The translations under genes and the position numbers were made by a program. Positions 38,149-47,550 of a DNA stretch of 64,000 bases are shown one piece after another (position 1 is the stretch's first letter; each line of letters opens with the position of its first letter). The notes below the pieces were generated by a model, which saw only the letters and a program-made list of their open reading frames with translations, was not told the origin of the DNA and made no database searches. The stretch lies in assembly GCF_011008565.1 (NCBI RefSeq), contig NZ_JAAIWK010000009.1, positions 1-64,000 of the forward strand, read 5' to 3'. This stretch comes from Heyndrickxia ginsengihumi (GTDB taxonomy: Bacteria; Bacillota; Bacilli; Bacillales; Bacillaceae_C).

Positions 38149-39671
38149 CTACTCTTCTATATTCAAAATGGTTAATGGCTGTTTAGCAGGACCTTCGATC
38201 ACTTCACCTGTTATATTAAATCTAGAACCGTGACATGGGCAGTCCCACGTTCTATCTCCTGAATTCCACTGTAGTTCACAGCCTAGATGTGTGCATGTTG
38301 TATCCACAATAAAAAGCTTCCCATTTTTGTCTTTATAAGCCCCTGCCCGTTTTCCTTTTATACGAAAAATTGCCGCTTCATCTTTTTGGAGCTCACAAAT
38401 GTTTTGGTTTTGTAAATCGAATTTGTCTTTAACAAAATGCTTTGCTACATCCAGATTTGTTGATAAAAATGTCCTTACCATCGGGGCAGCTTCAAATCTG
38501 ATAGGTGAAAATAGTTCATTGTACGAGTTCCTTTTTCCTAAAATATAATCTCGTAATAGCATTGCCGCTAAATGGCTAGTTGTCATACCCCATTTTTTAA
38601 AGCCTGTTGCAATAAGGATGTTAGGATGTTTTTTCGTCATTGGCCCAATATAAGGAACGTTATCTAAAGTTGATAAATCTTGAGTTGACCAGCGATATAA
38701 ATATTGTTCAATCCCAAACGTATTTTTTGCAAAATGACGTAATGCTTCATAATGCTGCATCTCTAAACTTCCTTGTCCTGCTTTATGGTTTTCACCACCA
38801 ACTAATAAAAGCTTTTCATTATGATGAATGATTTCCGAAACGTACGTGTCGGATTTTCTACATTTACATACATTCCTCCAGGAAAAGCTTTTATTGGTTT
38901 TATTGCTAAAAGATAGGAACGTTCTGCGTATAAACGAGAAAAGTATAGACCAGCACGATCATAAAACGGAAAATGTGTGCATGAGCATACGTATGTACAT
39001 GAAATCGTTTTGTCGTTTTTTGTAATCACTTTAATATTCTTTTCTTCTTTAATATCAATTGCTTCTGTATGCTCAAAAATCATAACACCTTGTTGATCTA
39101 GTTGCTTCACTAGCGCATGCATATATGTTAACGGATGGAATTGTGCCTGATGTTCCATTGTAATCGCTGCTTTTACAGGAATATTTATAGGAATATCATC
39201 CTTCAGTTCACCTTTTATATGTAGCTTATTGTATGCAGCATACTCTTGTTCTATTTTTTTTACATACTCTTGTGCGTTCGTATAAATATACGCAGTATGT
39301 TGATCATAGCTGCAAGCGATATTCAGCTTTTCTATTGTCGTTTGAATGAGTTCTGCCCCTTCTTGATTTGCTTTGAAATACATTTCTGCTTTTTCTTTGC
39401 CAAAATGCTTAATTAATTCGTGATAAACGAGGCCATGCTGTGCAGTAATTTTTGCCGTTGTATGCCCAGTGGTGCCTTTTAGCAGCTCGTCAGCATCAAT
39501 TAAAACTACTTTCAAGCCTTCTTGCATGAGCACATAGGCGGTCGTAATACCAGCTATCCCACCGCCAATAACAGCTACATCTACTGAAATGTCCTCTTTG
39601 AGTGTTGGAAAGTGTGGAATGGTTTCGGTCTCAATCCATAATGACTGCGGAGTTTGCGGAAAGTATTGCAT
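38149..39671 (-). pseudogene. FAD-dependent oxidoreductase with C-terminal Rieske domain, frameshifted
   Basis: One gene in two frames. The first part (39671 to about 38838) is a DAO-type FAD enzyme with the dinucleotide motif VAVIGGGIAGITTAYVL; the second part (to 38149) ends in a Rieske [2Fe-2S] domain (CTHLGCELQW and CPCHGSRFN). The frames join near 38832-38840, where one missing base after ACG TTT CG would restore a 507-residue protein reading on through EIIHHNEKLLLVGGENH. This fusion is common in Bacillus. The residual halves also have possible starts, but neither could be a complete enzyme. Real mutation and sequencing error cannot be separated here. Start: AGGAGG is 13 nt upstream, inside a hairpin. 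Confidence 0.88.
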
Positions 39672-39684
39672 ATCGATCGATTAA

Positions 39685-39725
39685 CCTCCTAAGTAAATAT
39701 TTTTTTATACTATTTGCTTAGGAGG
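39685..39725 (-). promoter_or_regulatory. Hairpin that encloses the ribosome site of the FAD-Rieske gene
   Basis: CCTCCTAAG (minus strand, 39725-39717) pairs perfectly with CTTAGGAGG (39693-39685), which holds the only AGGAGG before the FAD gene. A 9-bp stem with a 23-nt loop. It could hide the ribosome site, or act as an inefficient terminator behind the CBS gene, though no T-run follows. Confidence 0.45.
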
Positions 39726-39737
39726 CTAAAAATATAA

Positions 39738-40202
39738 TCATTTGCGATTTATAATTCTATTGGAAATTTGTCGAACGATATCGCCTCTGCTTATTACTCC
39801 AACGACACGTCCAGCACCATTCACAACTGGAAGCTTTTTAAAATGATGCTTAGCTAAAATACTTAGTGCCAATTCAAAATCATCATCAGGTGAAACCTTG
39901 TAAATGTCTCTTTTTTTCATGACCTTACTTATCGGTAAATTAAGACTATAAGACAATTTCTCTTTAAAATCTTCGCGTTCATTCACCACAAATGTCATAT
40001 ATAAATCATAAACGGTCGTAGCTTTTGGCTGCAAATACCGAATAACGTCACCATCACTGATCATTCCAACTAATTTTTGCTCATCGTCTAATACCGGCAC
40101 CCCGCCAATATTATGTTCACCTAAAAGTTTTAATAATTCCCGGATTGTTGTATCTTTCTTCACTGCAATTACATCGCGAATCATAAAATCTTTAACTTTC
40201 AT
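39738..40202 (-). CDS. Stand-alone CBS-pair protein
   Basis: Two CBS domains fill 154 residues (VKDFMIRDVIAVKKDTTIRELL; GVPVLDDEQKLVGMISDGDVIRYL; KVMKKRDIYKVSPDD; KKLPVVNGAGRVVGVISRGDI, each shown in part). Such pairs bind adenosine nucleotides and act as energy sensors; no enzymatic domain is attached. The start chosen is ATG 40202, 6 nt after GGGGGG; TTG 40208 and ATG 40205 are less well spaced. It lies 66 bp upstream of the FAD-Rieske gene on the same strand and may share its transcript. Confidence 0.85.
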   Translation of the reverse strand: MKVKDFMIRDVIAVKKDTTIRELLKLLGEHNIGGVPVLDDEQKLVGMISDGDVIRYLQPKATTVYDLYMTFVVNEREDFKEKLSYSLNLPISKVMKKRDIYKVSPDDDFELALSILAKHHFKKLPVVNGAGRVVGVISRGDIVRQISNRIINRK

Positions 40203-40398
40203 CATCAACCCCCCAAATCAAAAAAAGATAACGTTTTCTTTATTGTATTCTTTTTTTTAATAAATGACAATTTCTTCAATAAATATCTTCATTTTCTTAA
40301 CTATTGTAGGTTATTTTAAAAAAAACGCTTCTATTCTAATTAAAAATAATCATCTTTTCTTTTTAAAAACAGTTTTCGAAACATTATCGCTACTTTGG

Positions 40399-40513
40399 TT
40401 CGCTCCAGGATTATCGCTTTCCGCGAGCGGATGCTTAGCCTACTCGGCGCTTCACGCCTGCGGGGTCTCAGCAACCCCGCTTTTCCCGCAGGAGTCTCGC
40501 ATCCTTCCGCTTT
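40399..40513 (-). repeat. Dispersed GC-rich repeat, copy C (reverse orientation)
   Basis: About 115 bp. Read on the minus strand it runs from GCGGAAGGATGCGAGACTC to CCTGGAGCGAACC and contains GCTGAGACCCCGCAGGCG and CTCGCGGAAAGCG. CTGCGGG and CCCGCAG can form a stem. It is the best preserved of the copies and lies between the CBS gene and thiT. Confidence 0.75.
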
Positions 40514-40610
40514 AAGCTTTATAACGGTTTCGTGGAAAAGCAATAAGTTTACGAAAGCAGCCTTTATTATTAAATGTTTATTTTCTTCATTTTAATGTCA
40601 AGAGAGTATT

Positions 40611-40639
40611 AAAAAAACGATCGATTTCTCGATCGTTTT
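40611..40639 (-). terminator. Terminator of thiT
   Basis: AACGATCGA / TCGATCGTT with a 4-nt loop and TTTTTTT on the minus strand, directly behind the thiT stop. Confidence 0.85.
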
Positions 40640-40646
40640 CAATACT

Positions 40647-41240
40647 TTATGCAACTTTTTGATGATTATGTCGATGTTGTTTTAATAAATGTGGTGCAAT
40701 CGAAGCCAATATTGTTGAAATAACAGAACATATAATAAAATTGCCAATCATCGTTCCACCATTAACGATTAATGAATAAATGACCGGGGATTGCCCTTTA
40801 GGAGCATAGGATCCCCAATAAATAACTCCTGCAATAAAGTGCCAAATATACCGAGAAATACATCCTACCAAAACCGCCAGCACGATCCAGCAATTTGCCC
40901 TTACTTTATGATGATTGGAAACATTTTTTTGAATGACAGTCTTAAACATCCCTGCAAAACCTATACAAGCAAATGCAATAAAATACTCAATGATTCCTTG
41001 AATAGGATTTAGAATATCATTGGCTGCATCACCTACAACAATTTGTAGCAACCCCCATACAAGCCCTGATGCAAAACTAGCTAAAAATCCCCATCGAAAT
41101 GCAACAATGAAAATTGGAACCATTGCAAAAGAAACTTCAATTCCGCCAGGCAAATGCAAAGACGGAACTAAATCCAGCATCATTGCAAAAGCTGCAAATA
41201 TTGCCGATTCAATCATCTCTTGTAAACTTAATTTCTTCAT
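40647..41240 (-). CDS. thiT: Thiamine transporter ThiT (ECF S component)
   Basis: Membrane S component that captures thiamine and works with the shared ECF energy module, which is not in the window. Six hydrophobic segments fill 197 residues. Family motifs: LHLPGGIEVSFAMVPI near the N terminus, GFLASFASGLVWGLLQ, and the thiamine-pocket segment SRYIWHFIAGVIYWG. The start follows AAGGTGG. The upstream TPP riboswitch confirms the substrate. Confidence 0.95.
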   Translation of the reverse strand: MKKLSLQEMIESAIFAAFAMMLDLVPSLHLPGGIEVSFAMVPIFIVAFRWGFLASFASGLVWGLLQIVVGDAANDILNPIQGIIEYFIAFACIGFAGMFKTVIQKNVSNHHKVRANCWIVLAVLVGCISRYIWHFIAGVIYWGSYAPKGQSPVIYSLIVNGGTMIGNFIICSVISTILASIAPHLLKQHRHNHQKVA

Positions 41241-41297
41241 AAAACCCCACCTTTTTTAACTAAGAACATAACGAAACAAAGGGGAGATCTTATGAAT

Positions 41298-41381
41298 ACC
41301 ACATCCCTACACTAGTGCTAACTAACAGGTTCTAAGGGTCAGAACAATCGTTCACTCTCAGCTTAAAGCTCCCCTTGTGGT
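41298..41381 (-). promoter_or_regulatory. TPP riboswitch (THI element) upstream of thiT
   Basis: On the minus strand the P1 stem is ACCACA / TGTGGT (41376-41381 with 41298-41303). Inside are the conserved CTGAGA (within AGCTGAGAGTGAAC), GACCCTTAGAACCTG and the closing GTAGGGA. These are the invariant sensor-helix and pyrophosphate-helix signals of the class. A TATAAT for its promoter lies at 41405-41410. The aptamer's AAGGGGAG strand is also complementary to CTCCCCTT at 41278-41285, which gives an alternative fold. Confidence 0.92.
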
Positions 41382-41525
41382 TACGTTCTTTTATTTTTAT
41401 TTATATTATACAGTCTTAATTATTTCATTTCTACAAATTTTTACTTTATTTCGATTTACTCAGCTTTTCAATTTTTGAATAATACAATGTATAATTTCTT
41501 TCGATTTCGCTTTCAATAAAAGCTT

Positions 41526-42905
41526 TTAACAACTTTTATTTGCATAGAACATTTGATTTACAGCTGGTTTCAGGCAATTCCCTTTTGTATGATAGGAAAT
41601 TTCCCCATTTTGATATATGATATTTCCTTTTTGCATCGTTGTATCAATTGTGCATGGGAATGTATGATTTTCATATAAACTATATGGATGCTTTGCAAAT
41701 AAATTTTCTTTTGAAACAAAAAATGGTGTATTCATAGCAACGATTGCTAAATCGGCATCGCTGCCAATTTGTATCGCTCCTTTTTTAGGGTACAGACCAA
41801 ATCTTTTTGCTGGATGAGATGCTGTCCATTTAACAACAGATTCTAATGGAAGTTGATAATTCTTTGCTAGTTCAATTGCACTTAAAAGTGAAAATTGTCC
41901 GCCGCTAATTCCACCCCAAACTTTAAACATATTGTCCTGCTCTTTATATTCCCATGGACATGGCGAGTGGTCGGAAGAAATAAGATCAATCTCATTTTTC
42001 AACAAATGTTTAATAAGCTTTTCTTTATCCCTCTGTTTTCGAAGAGGTGGAGCGCATTTTGCGACAGAACCAAGCCTGCGAAAATCTTCATGACTATATA
42101 TTAAATAATGCGGACATGTTTCTAGCGTAACATCAACACCTTGTTTTTTTGCATTCTGAATGAGATTCACTGCTTCACTGCTAGAAATATGGACAAAATG
42201 AAGCGAACACCCCGTCTGTTTTGCGAAATAAAGTGCGCGGGCAACTGCCTCAGCCTCTGCTTCTATCGGTCTAGATGCAGCATAATCATCAATTGAAGTT
42301 AAGCCATTCCTCATTTTTTTATGCTGCAAAAACGTCGTTAGTGGTCCGCTTTCAGCATGTAAAGCTAACACTTTATGTAATTGTGCAATCGCGTCCATTC
42401 CACGAAGCAATGTATCATCATCACAGGCCTCGAATTCATCATTCCCTGAAGGTGAAAGAAAAGCTTTAAAACCAATCACCCCTTCTTTCGCCATGTCTTC
42501 AAGCTCACACTCATTTCCAGGGACAAGACCTCCCCATAGACCAAAATCAATTAGCGACTTTTGTTTACCTAGTTGTGCTTTCTCGACTACAGCGTTCGCC
42601 GTAATCGTTGAAGGTGATCCATTTAATGGCATATCGAAAAATGTTGTGATTCCGCCAGCTGCCAACATGGCCGATCCTGTTTTAAACCCTTCCCACTCTT
42701 CATTTCCAGGCTCATTAAAATGCACATGGACATCAATCATCCCTGGAAAAATCGTTTTTCCACTGGCATCTATTCTGTTCCGCGCTGAACTATGAATGTC
42801 TCCAATATCACATATGACACCATCTTTAATCCCGAGAGCAACTTTTTTTACGCCATCTTCAAAAACAATATCGCCATTTTCAATAATAAAATCTAAAGTA
42901 TCCAT
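41526..42905 (-). CDS. pucH: Allantoinase
   Basis: Cyclic amidohydrolase opening allantoin to allantoate. Metal-dependent barrel motifs: DVHVHFNEPGNEEWEG, carbamylated-Lys region GFKAFLSPSG, HAES, HFVHISSSEA and SSDHSPCPW. Its 459 residues match AllB/PucH. The HFNEPG variant and the genetic neighbours separate it from dihydroorotase and hydantoinase. It is last of three same-strand genes pucF-pucG-pucH; 37 bp separate it from pucG. Confidence 0.94.
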   Translation of the reverse strand: MDTLDFIIENGDIVFEDGVKKVALGIKDGVICDIGDIHSSARNRIDASGKTIFPGMIDVHVHFNEPGNEEWEGFKTGSAMLAAGGITTFFDMPLNGSPSTITANAVVEKAQLGKQKSLIDFGLWGGLVPGNECELEDMAKEGVIGFKAFLSPSGNDEFEACDDDTLLRGMDAIAQLHKVLALHAESGPLTTFLQHKKMRNGLTSIDDYAASRPIEAEAEAVARALYFAKQTGCSLHFVHISSSEAVNLIQNAKKQGVDVTLETCPHYLIYSHEDFRRLGSVAKCAPPLRKQRDKEKLIKHLLKNEIDLISSDHSPCPWEYKEQDNMFKVWGGISGGQFSLLSAIELAKNYQLPLESVVKWTASHPAKRFGLYPKKGAIQIGSDADLAIVAMNTPFFVSKENLFAKHPYSLYENHTFPCTIDTTMQKGNIIYQNGEISYHTKGNCLKPAVNQMFYANKSC

Positions 42906-42942
42906 ATAATCCCCTAATCCCCTTTCGCTTGCATCAAGTAAA

Positions 42943-44184
42943 TTAAACGGTCATGGCATATTTACTGTATACGTCTAATGCAGCTTGAACAGCTTCCCCC
43001 CTATTGACGTTAACACCTTGACGAATCAAAACCGCCTCAAGTCCCGCTAAAACAAACAACACATTTTCCTTTCTGCAGCTATGTCCCATTGTTCCAATTC
43101 TCCATATTTTTCCTTGTAAAGGTCCAAATGAACCTGCAATTTCAATGCCGAATTCTTGTAAAAGTTGTTGTCGAACGATATCAGCATCTACCCCGTCCGG
43201 TACAGTTACACATGTCACTGTCGGTATTTTTGATTGCCTATTACCAAAAAGCTTTAATCCCATAGCTTCTATTCCGTTAGCAAGTGCTTGCTCATGAAGT
43301 TTATGGCGGGTAAATCGTTCTTCTAACCCTTCTTCAAGGATAAGTCTTAATCCTTCGTGTAAGGCGTAAATCATTGACGTTGCTTCTGTATGGTGGTTTA
43401 ATCTCCGCTCGCTCCAATAATCTTGCAGCTGACTCAAGTCAAAGTAGTTACTTATTATGGATCGATGTGCAAATGTATGAAGATCCTTGTCCGTTGCTAT
43501 ACCTCTTTCAACTTTTTTTCTTGATAAAATCACCTTTTCCACGCGTTCATTATATGTAATTGGCGCCATACCAGAAGGTGCCGATAAACACTTTTGTGTA
43601 CCGCCAATAACCGCATCAAGAAACCAACCATCCACATCTACATTTGTTCCTCCAAGCGAAGCTACTGCATCGACGACAAGAAGGGTGTCTAATTCGCGGC
43701 AAGCCTTCCCAATCTCCTCTAACGGCTGCATACATCCAGTTGAGGTTTCTCCATGAACAATTGCTACGATTTTCGGACGAATTTTTTTGATCTCCTCAAT
43801 GATCATTTTAGGTTCGAAAACTTCTCCCCACGGACATTCAAGTGTATGTATTTCAGCACCATATCTTTCACTTATTTCTGTCAGTAAATGACCAAAGCGG
43901 CCATAGATCGGGATCAATACTTTATCCCCTTTTTCAATAAGACTGGCTAATACAGCTTCAATTCCCGCTCTTGATGTCCCATCAACGGGAAATGCCCAGC
44001 GATTTTTTGTTTTAAATACTTGCTTCAACATCTCCATTACTTCATTCATAATATTTGTAAACGCTGGATCAAATTGACCTAAAATTGGCGTACCCATCGC
44101 ACGCAAAACTCGTGGATCAACTTCAACAGGACCAGGCGTCATAATTGTCCTCATCGGTATATATGGTTGATTAATTTTCATCAT
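42943..44184 (-). CDS. pucG: (S)-ureidoglycine-glyoxylate aminotransferase
   Basis: PLP enzyme that moves the amino group of ureidoglycine to glyoxylate, giving oxalurate and glycine. It is an aspartate aminotransferase-fold (class V) enzyme: MTPGPVEVDPRVL, PVDGTSRAGIEAVL, the PLP lysine in GGTQKCLSAPSG, and GTMGHSCRKENV near the end. 413 residues. Start ATG 44184 is 6 nt after GAGGAGG. It lies between pucF and pucH, as expected for the pathway. Confidence 0.92.
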   Translation of the reverse strand: MMKINQPYIPMRTIMTPGPVEVDPRVLRAMGTPILGQFDPAFTNIMNEVMEMLKQVFKTKNRWAFPVDGTSRAGIEAVLASLIEKGDKVLIPIYGRFGHLLTEISERYGAEIHTLECPWGEVFEPKMIIEEIKKIRPKIVAIVHGETSTGCMQPLEEIGKACRELDTLLVVDAVASLGGTNVDVDGWFLDAVIGGTQKCLSAPSGMAPITYNERVEKVILSRKKVERGIATDKDLHTFAHRSIISNYFDLSQLQDYWSERRLNHHTEATSMIYALHEGLRLILEEGLEERFTRHKLHEQALANGIEAMGLKLFGNRQSKIPTVTCVTVPDGVDADIVRQQLLQEFGIEIAGSFGPLQGKIWRIGTMGHSCRKENVLFVLAGLEAVLIRQGVNVNRGEAVQAALDVYSKYAMTV

Positions 44185-44278
44185 GTATTTCCTCCTCTTC
44201 CTTGACAGTTATATATTTATTTATCGATCTTCAGTTATCAATTCCCGTTTTCACAATAAAACCCTTTTGAAACTCTCA

Positions 44279-45520
44279 TTAATAAGCGGCACGATAAAGC
44301 ATTTCCATTAGCATGATAATGCCATTCTCCAAATCATCTGCCTTTGTATATTCTTTTGGAGAATGGCTAATCCCATCTCTACTAGGAACAAATATGAGTG
44401 ATGTTGGACAATAAGTTCCAAACACTTGAGAATCATGGCCAGCACCACTTACCATCTTTTTATAGCTAATGCTTTTATCAGAGGCAATATTCAGTAATAA
44501 TTCAGTTCCTTGTTCATCCATGTGGACCGGAGATATATCTACTGCTTCCGCTACTAAAATGTCCATCTTTTCACGTTTAGATATTTCGTCAATATACATC
44601 ATGATGCTTTGGCAATAGGCGGCTAACACTTCCTTTTGATGATGACGAATATCTAATGAAAATAGGACATTTCCTGCAATCACATTTCCCACGTTTGGAA
44701 CGGCTTCAATATGTCCTACTGTTGCAACAAGACCTGGAAATTTTTCGACTGCCAACTTAGATACAGCTACAATTAATTCCGAAGCCATTTTCAATGCGTC
44801 TTTCCTTAGATTCATAGGGGTCGTTCCAGCATGATTGCTTTCACCCTTGACTTCAATTTGCCAACGTTTTTGTCCGACTATATCGCTCACGATTCCTACT
44901 GACTTATCACTTTTTTCAAGTACTTCCCCTTGCTCGATATGAACTTCTATAAAAGATTCTATATTTGTTCTTTGTGGCGTTTTGTATCTTCCTTTACCAA
45001 ATCCTAATCGAAACATCGCATCTAAGAAGGCAACTCCGTTTACGTCTTTGTAGGTTTGAACATCTTTAATTGTGTATCTGCCAGTAATATTGCCAGATCC
45101 CCAAAAGGCAAGAGGAAATCTACTTCCCTCTTCTTCACAAAGGGAAACTACTTCAATCGTTTTTTTAGGAGATCCATATTTTGCAAATAACGTCTTGGCA
45201 GCAAGCAAGCTGGCTAAAATCCCGTATGCCCCGTCATATTTTCCGCCATCAATGACGGTGTCAACATGTGAACCCGTTAAGATTACTTTCTCTCTATCCT
45301 CAGTTCCTTCCAATCTACCAAATAAATTCCCTACATCATCAAAGTATGTGGTGATCCCAAAAGTTTCCATTTTTTCTTTCAAGGCCTGCTGGGCGTCATA
45401 CCATTCCTTTGTATAAAGCAGCCGTGTAACACCTCCGTTTTCTGTTTTTCCATAGGAGGCAAGCCATTCAATCATCTCACATATCTCATCCTTTAATGTC
45501 ATATATAATGGACTGTTCAT
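44279..45520 (-). CDS. pucF: Allantoate amidohydrolase
   Basis: M20-family dimetal hydrolase converting allantoate to ureidoglycine, ammonia and CO2. Metal ligands are visible in TGSHVDTVIDGGKYDG, LCEEEGSRFPLAFWGS and, near the end, the GAGHDSQVFG segment. The start chosen is ATG 45520 (MNSPLYMTL) after AAAGGAGG; the frame extends to 45607 but has no ribosome site there, and ATG 45502 is another possibility. 413 residues as taken. The nearest relatives are N-carbamoyl-L-amino-acid hydrolases, but pucG and pucH beside it support allantoate. Confidence 0.92.
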   Translation of the reverse strand: MNSPLYMTLKDEICEMIEWLASYGKTENGGVTRLLYTKEWYDAQQALKEKMETFGITTYFDDVGNLFGRLEGTEDREKVILTGSHVDTVIDGGKYDGAYGILASLLAAKTLFAKYGSPKKTIEVVSLCEEEGSRFPLAFWGSGNITGRYTIKDVQTYKDVNGVAFLDAMFRLGFGKGRYKTPQRTNIESFIEVHIEQGEVLEKSDKSVGIVSDIVGQKRWQIEVKGESNHAGTTPMNLRKDALKMASELIVAVSKLAVEKFPGLVATVGHIEAVPNVGNVIAGNVLFSLDIRHHQKEVLAAYCQSIMMYIDEISKREKMDILVAEAVDISPVHMDEQGTELLLNIASDKSISYKKMVSGAGHDSQVFGTYCPTSLIFVPSRDGISHSPKEYTKADDLENGIIMLMEMLYRAAY

Positions 45521-45698
45521 TAATCTTAATTCCTCCTTTCCCTTCCTTTTATAAATTGAATCCATTCTAACAAAGTTTTTTTTCACATCCATTATTAAAT
45601 AATCCAAAAATGAAATTGTATTTTAGCTAACATAACTAAAAAAATTTTTGAATATTTACAGAACTTTTATAACATTTTTACTCTTTAAATGTTATAAT

Positions 45699-45719
45699 TA
45701 CGTTAGAAAATGTAACGTA
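45699..45719 (+). promoter_or_regulatory. Inverted repeat at the pucR promoter
   Basis: TACGTTA-N7-TAACGTA, seven-base arms, begins one base after a perfect TATAAT (45693-45698) and ends 15 bp before the pucR start. It would cover the transcription start, a position suited to autoregulation. No good -35 is seen. Confidence 0.5.
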
Positions 45720-45734
45720 CAATGGGGTGTTTAT

Positions 45735-47396
45735 ATGACAATGAAGGTAAAAGATTTATTCACTATTCCTTCTTTTCACGATTTAAAATTATTAGCCGGT
45801 CAAAATGGAGTTTCACGAAAAATAGAAAACATCAACATGATGGACGCTCCAGACATTATTGACTTTTTAAAACCGAATGATTTACTTGTCACTACAGGCT
45901 ATCACCTCCAGAATCATCCATCTGCCTTAATTGAGCTTGTTCATAAAATGAATGATCGCGGGTGTTCAGCAATTGGTATTAAAACGAAACGGTTTCTTCA
46001 CGATATTCCTCGTGAGGTGATTACTTTAGCAAACGATTTATCGTTTCCTATTATTGAAATTCCTTTAGATATATCCCTCGTGGAAATTGTTAATGACACA
46101 CTAAGCAGCATTCTCGAAATGAGAACGAACGAACTTCGCTACGCAATCGAAGTCCACCAAACATTCACAAATCATATTTTACATGGAAAAGGATTACAAA
46201 AATTATTAGAAAACCTTTCATCCATGATCGGTTACTCTACATGGCTTGTGAATCCATACTTTAAGCCATTAGCCGCTTCCGCAATAAAACAAACAGATAC
46301 AAGTTTAAATCAAGCATTAGAAAAAGTATTTTTTAACGAACATCAATTTTTGTCACCTAAATCACCGTTTACAGTATTTTCGCTGCTTCAAGCTCAAACT
46401 GCTTATACAGTGTTTCCGATTTTAACCTATCAAGATTTTAGTTGTTTCCTCGTAATAGCAGGCGAAATCTCTCCCAATGACCGGTCGCTTGTATTAACAA
46501 TTGAACAGGCAACAAATGTAATCGCATTTGAGCTAATGAAAGAAAATGCTTTAAAACAGTACTCTATCCGTGCAAAAAATGAATTTTTCAACAATTTCAC
46601 GGAGGATAAATTTACATCGACGAAAGAAATTATGAATAGAGCGAAAGAGTTCCAAATTCAAAATGATCAAAAATTCATATGTGTTACCGGAAAATTAGAT
46701 GTGAAGGAAGAATATGTAAGCTTTACTCAAAAACAATTGGAAGCGAACTATGTATATGACTTTTTAGAAAGCGAACTATCTGACACTCCTTTTCAATCCC
46801 ATTTATTTTTAAAAGGAGAAATCATTGTTCTGCTATTTGAATCTAACGAGCAAATGCATCAAAATGACGTAACACCCTTTTTAATGATTCTTCAAAAGAA
46901 AATCCGGAAATTGTTTAACCGAACGATTTCTTTTGGCATAAGCAATGAATGTCAACAGTTTTTAGAAACCCGCATTGCCTATAAAGAGGCAATAGATGCT
47001 TTAAATACAGGATTTCGCGCAAATATTCATGAATTTATACGCGTTCATCAAACAAAAGATATCGAGGAAATTCTCCGGCTCGTGCCTACCGCAGATTTGC
47101 TGGAATTTTACCAACATACACTGAAGGTACTTTCAGAACCGGGGGGAGGAGAAGATGAACAAGTACTGCTAAATACACTCTTTGTCTATTTAGAGACCCA
47201 TTGTCAAATATCCGAAACGGCAAAACGACTTTACGTACACCGCAATACGGTGATTTATCGTCTTGAAAAATGCGAAAACTTACTACATATCAGTTTAAAA
47301 GATCCAGAAGTAACATTTCGACTTCGATTTGCATTACGCATTAGAGAATTATTAAATTTGGCATCCTACCCAAATATTGCAGCGTCAAATGAATAA
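45735..47396 (+). CDS. pucR: PucR-family transcriptional regulator of purine catabolism
   Basis: DNA-binding regulator of about 553 residues. The N-terminal PucR domain (MTMKVKDLFTIPSFHDLKLL; IDFLKPNDLLVTTGY) is a ligand-sensing domain, followed by a degenerate GGDEF-like domain and a C-terminal helix-turn-helix (ISETAKRLYVHRNTVIYRLE). B. subtilis PucR activates puc genes when allantoin or related ureides are present and also responds to nitrogen. The start chosen is ATG 45735 after GGGGTG; the frame runs open to 45648 but without a ribosome site. It is divergent from pucF, and controls it in all likelihood. Confidence 0.92.
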   Translation: MTMKVKDLFTIPSFHDLKLLAGQNGVSRKIENINMMDAPDIIDFLKPNDLLVTTGYHLQNHPSALIELVHKMNDRGCSAIGIKTKRFLHDIPREVITLANDLSFPIIEIPLDISLVEIVNDTLSSILEMRTNELRYAIEVHQTFTNHILHGKGLQKLLENLSSMIGYSTWLVNPYFKPLAASAIKQTDTSLNQALEKVFFNEHQFLSPKSPFTVFSLLQAQTAYTVFPILTYQDFSCFLVIAGEISPNDRSLVLTIEQATNVIAFELMKENALKQYSIRAKNEFFNNFTEDKFTSTKEIMNRAKEFQIQNDQKFICVTGKLDVKEEYVSFTQKQLEANYVYDFLESELSDTPFQSHLFLKGEIIVLLFESNEQMHQNDVTPFLMILQKKIRKLFNRTISFGISNECQQFLETRIAYKEAIDALNTGFRANIHEFIRVHQTKDIEEILRLVPTADLLEFYQHTLKVLSEPGGGEDEQVLLNTLFVYLETHCQISETAKRLYVHRNTVIYRLEKCENLLHISLKDPEVTFRLRFALRIRELLNLASYPNIAASNE

Positions 47397-47520
47397 ACAT
47401 GTCGTGATGCATTCACTTTTTTCCATATATCGATTCATTTAATAAAATCATTGTTATATTTAAAATTTGTTTAAAGTAACTAATGACTTTTTTACAAATG
47501 TTGTTTACCATATGTGTAAG

Positions 47521-47550
47521 TTGAATATATTTAACACTAAATGTTATATT
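47521..47550 (+). promoter_or_regulatory. Putative promoter of the OHCU decarboxylase gene
   Basis: TTGAAT (47521-47526) and TATATT (47545-47550), 18 bp apart; the transcription start would be near 47557. Confidence 0.5.

Noticed and set aside
40264-40595. Frames on both strands around 40.3-40.6 kb
   Set aside because: Created by the GC-rich repeat copy; no ribosome sites and sequence matches the repeat, not a protein family.
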